A stretch of DNA of 5,064 nucleotides from an uncultured Porphyromonadaceae bacterium. GTDB taxonomy: Bacteria > Bacteroidota > Bacteroidia > Bacteroidales > Muribaculaceae. Made by a program: the position numbers and the translations under genes. Of the stretch, positions 3,951 to 5,064 are shown one piece after another (within the stretch, counting starts at the first letter, position 1; each line of letters opens with the position of its first letter). The stretch covers positions 1 to 5,064 of the forward strand of contig CAMWRO010000229.1 in assembly GCA_947176615.1 (NCBI GenBank), given 5' to 3'. Below the pieces are notes generated by a model. The model was not told where the DNA came from. It made no database searches and saw only the letters and a program-made list of their open reading frames with translations.

Positions 3951-3989
3951 GTATCCAGTCTGAACTCTCCACTATTTATTAACTTTAAA

Positions 3990-4205
3990 ATGCATTATGT
4001 TATGAAACAAAACCAAGCACCGCGCCATGAGCGCAAAATCTCCGCATCACGCCTCCGCCGTTTCCTCGCCGACATAGCCGAGGACATTACCGACGGCCTC
4101 GACACAGTCAACATCGTCGCCCGGGGCAACACATTCGCCATCCACCTCGAAGGGGCAACAATCAACATCTCGGTAAACACAGCACAGGAAGGAGGCAAGT
4201 CATGA
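3990..4205 (+). CDS. Unknown small protein, first gene of the right operon
   Basis: A 71-residue protein, or 67 if the ATG at 4002 (MKQNQAPRHERK) is used; neither start has a Shine-Dalgarno. I do not recognise it. The first third is strongly basic (HERKISASRLRRFLADIAED), then comes a Gly/Asp turn and a beta-like part (TVNIVARGNTFAIHLEGATINISVN). There are no membrane segments. It follows E4 by 40 nt and overlaps the next gene by 4 nt (ATGA at 4202). A basic helix followed by strands could bind nucleic acid, but that is only a guess. TTTG at 3948-3951 with TATTTATT at 3973-3980 could be a weak promoter overlapping the E4 terminator and would give an almost leaderless mRNA. Confidence 0.75.
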   Translation: MHYVMKQNQAPRHERKISASRLRRFLADIAEDITDGLDTVNIVARGNTFAIHLEGATINISVNTAQEGGKS

Positions 4206-4585
4206 AATACTTCGTTACAGTCAATACACTCCAGTCAACTACCAAGCTCGGCCGGTTGCTCGCCGATTCGGTTTTCCGCCGGTATAACAACGCTCTCGTA
4301 GCTTATGAGGAGGCAAACCAAATCCCGCAGTATCTCACCGAGGAAATGGCCGCTCTCTGCGCCGAAAACAAGCGTCTTAAACCAATGTCGGTCCGCGCCT
4401 CCGGCTTTACGGCCGGCAAGCTCAACAAAGGTGCAGCCGCTCAGATTCACGTTGTCACCGAGGCCGGTGCCAAGGCATTCACCGACAATCGCCCGTTTAC
4501 CATCCAGCTAACACCCGTGATGAAGGACTATACCGAGACTCAGGCCCTGCCCTCTGTTTCAGCAAAGAAAGGAGGTGAGGCATGA
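4202..4585 (+). CDS. Unknown protein, second gene of the right operon
   Basis: A 127-residue protein I do not recognise. A strand-like start (KYFVTVNTL) leads into a helix (GRLLADSVFRRYNNALVAYEEAN), a Gln/Pro break, another helix (TEEMAALCAENKRLK), a Gly/Ala/Lys-rich middle (ASGFTAGKLNKGAAAQ) and a polar, beta-like end (PFTIQLTPVMKDYTE). It is probably cytoplasmic, with no signal or membrane helix. The start is fixed by an AGGAGG sequence at about 4191 and the 4-nt overlap with the gene before; its own stop overlaps the next start in the same way. Such a strong Shine-Dalgarno is unusual in Bacteroidota, and only this and the following gene show one here. Confidence 0.85.
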   Translation: MKYFVTVNTLQSTTKLGRLLADSVFRRYNNALVAYEEANQIPQYLTEEMAALCAENKRLKPMSVRASGFTAGKLNKGAAAQIHVVTEAGAKAFTDNRPFTIQLTPVMKDYTETQALPSVSAKKGGEA

Positions 4586-4860
4586 GAATTGAAATCGCGG
4601 GAGCACAGATTACCGACGCCGTTGTCGATGTGATCGAGACGCTCCAGTCAAGTCCCGAAATCGCCAAGACATATATCAACACCATTGACGACCTCACCAG
4701 AGCAGTAATACTCGACCTGTCGGCTACCGACGACGAGTCCGATGCCGTCACACTGTCGCGAATCCGCGTGCTCCAAATGATACGCCGTGATATAATCGCG
4801 CTGGCAACACCGCCCGACGTTGACATCCCAGCCAACGACACCCCGACCGCGCAGCTCTGA
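4582..4860 (+). CDS. Unknown acidic helical protein, third gene of the right operon
   Basis: A 92-residue acidic protein of unknown function. It is mainly helical: ITDAVVDVIETLQSS (10-24), AKTYINTIDDLTRAVILDL (28-46), an acidic break ATDDESDA, a helix VTLSRIRVLQMIRRDIIALA (56-75) and a Pro/Asp-rich disordered tail. Its start is preceded by AAAGGAGGTGAGGC, nearly ideal for 16S pairing, and overlaps the previous stop (ATGA). It ends the operon, with a terminator 10 nt on. The gene before a possible packaging or DNA-binding gene in a phage is often an early or regulatory gene, but nothing in the sequence says more. Confidence 0.85.
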   Translation: MRIEIAGAQITDAVVDVIETLQSSPEIAKTYINTIDDLTRAVILDLSATDDESDAVTLSRIRVLQMIRRDIIALATPPDVDIPANDTPTAQL

Positions 4861-4869
4861 CCCCTCCCC

Positions 4870-4898
4870 TAATCCCCGGCACTCTCCGCCGGGGATTA
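4870..4898 (+). terminator. Terminator of the right operon
   Basis: TAATCCCCGGC (4870-4880) and GCCGGGGATTA (4888-4898) form a perfect 11-bp stem with a 7-nt loop, 10 nt after the stop. The following run is only moderately T-rich. Confidence 0.8.
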
Positions 4899-4957
4899 TA
4901 TGTTGTATAACACATTTATTTATTTTGAAAATATCGCACCATTTCCAAAATTATAAT

Positions 4958-4965
4958 TACCTTTG
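4958..4965 (+). promoter_or_regulatory. -7 element before the last gene
   Basis: TACCTTTG, a full match to the -7 box, 23 nt before the ATG at 4989. No TTTG lies at the usual distance; the nearest (4924-4927) is 30 nt away, so the promoter may depend on an activator. Confidence 0.55.
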
Positions 4966-4988
4966 TATAAATTTAATATCTCGACAAC

Positions 4989-5064
4989 ATGGGAGGAGTA
5001 GGCAGTGGTGGCGCACGAAAAAACGCCGGAAGAAAACCGATTGACGGCGAGGCAAGGGCCAAAA
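4989..5064 (+). CDS. N-terminus of a GGARKNAGRKP protein, possibly phage terminase small subunit (partial)
   Basis: Twenty-five codons are visible before the window ends: MGGVGSGGARKNAGRKP followed by IDGEARAK. This Gly/Arg/Lys-rich start with a GRKP motif, AT-hook-like, is common at the N-terminus of phage DNA-binding proteins, among them terminase small subunits, but is not diagnostic. The start is chosen for its position 23 nt after a -7 box and the stop-free, biased composition. No Shine-Dalgarno precedes it. Transcription is separate from the operon to its left because of the hairpin at 4870-4898. Confidence 0.6.
   Translation, partial: MGGVGSGGARKNAGRKPIDGEARAK

Noticed and set aside
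3498..3982. Open frames at 3498-3746 (-) and 3665-3982 (+)
   Set aside because: They run across the promoters, poly-T tracts and hairpins of E3 and E4, and their translations are low-complexity (Phe/Lys runs) with no domain.

Overview
The window reads as a piece of a Bacteroidales (Bacteroidota) phage or prophage. Several promoters match the Bacteroidota form, TTTG near -33 and TAnnTTTG near -7 with a 19-20 nt spacer. Most starts lack a Shine-Dalgarno sequence. Two proteins match my recollection of the Bacteroidota family DUF5053. The phage assignment rests on a GH24 lysozyme set among small co-directional virion-type genes. I cannot name the species or the phage.

Left region (1-1931, + strand): the tail of a late-type operon. 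It holds a partial unknown gene, a lysozyme (358-810), two unknown genes that resemble head/tail completion proteins (807-1241, 1246-1632) and a two-helix membrane protein that could be the holin (1646-1870). It ends at a hairpin with a U tract at 1900-1931.

Central region (1940-3482): two divergent two-gene cassettes that look like paralogues. Each encodes a small charged helical protein followed by a DUF5053-like protein with a possible helix-turn-helix. Cassette 1 is on the - strand (2696 down to 2044), cassette 2 on the + strand (2959-3384). Both have a consensus promoter whose spacer holds an AAAA-centred palindrome at the same place, a C/G-rich hairpin between the genes, and a 16-17 nt sequence at the transcription start that recurs as an exact reverse complement after the last stop codon. 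In both, that downstream copy sits in the loop of another hairpin.

Right of this (3485-3950) are two short units with no ORF, E3 and E4, which repeat the plan without genes: promoter, 5' arm at the start site, an early hairpin with a U tract, then a terminator hairpin whose loop holds the complementary 3' arm. I read them as small structured RNAs or attenuated leaders. The four-fold recurrence of a start-site arm paired to a hairpin loop, with different sequences each time, is the most striking signal here and I know no described class that matches it.

Right region (3990-4898, + strand): three overlapping unknown genes, two with strong Shine-Dalgarno sequences, ending in an 11-bp hairpin. 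After it comes a -7 element and the first 25 codons of a protein with a GGARKNAGRKP N-terminus, cut by the window edge.
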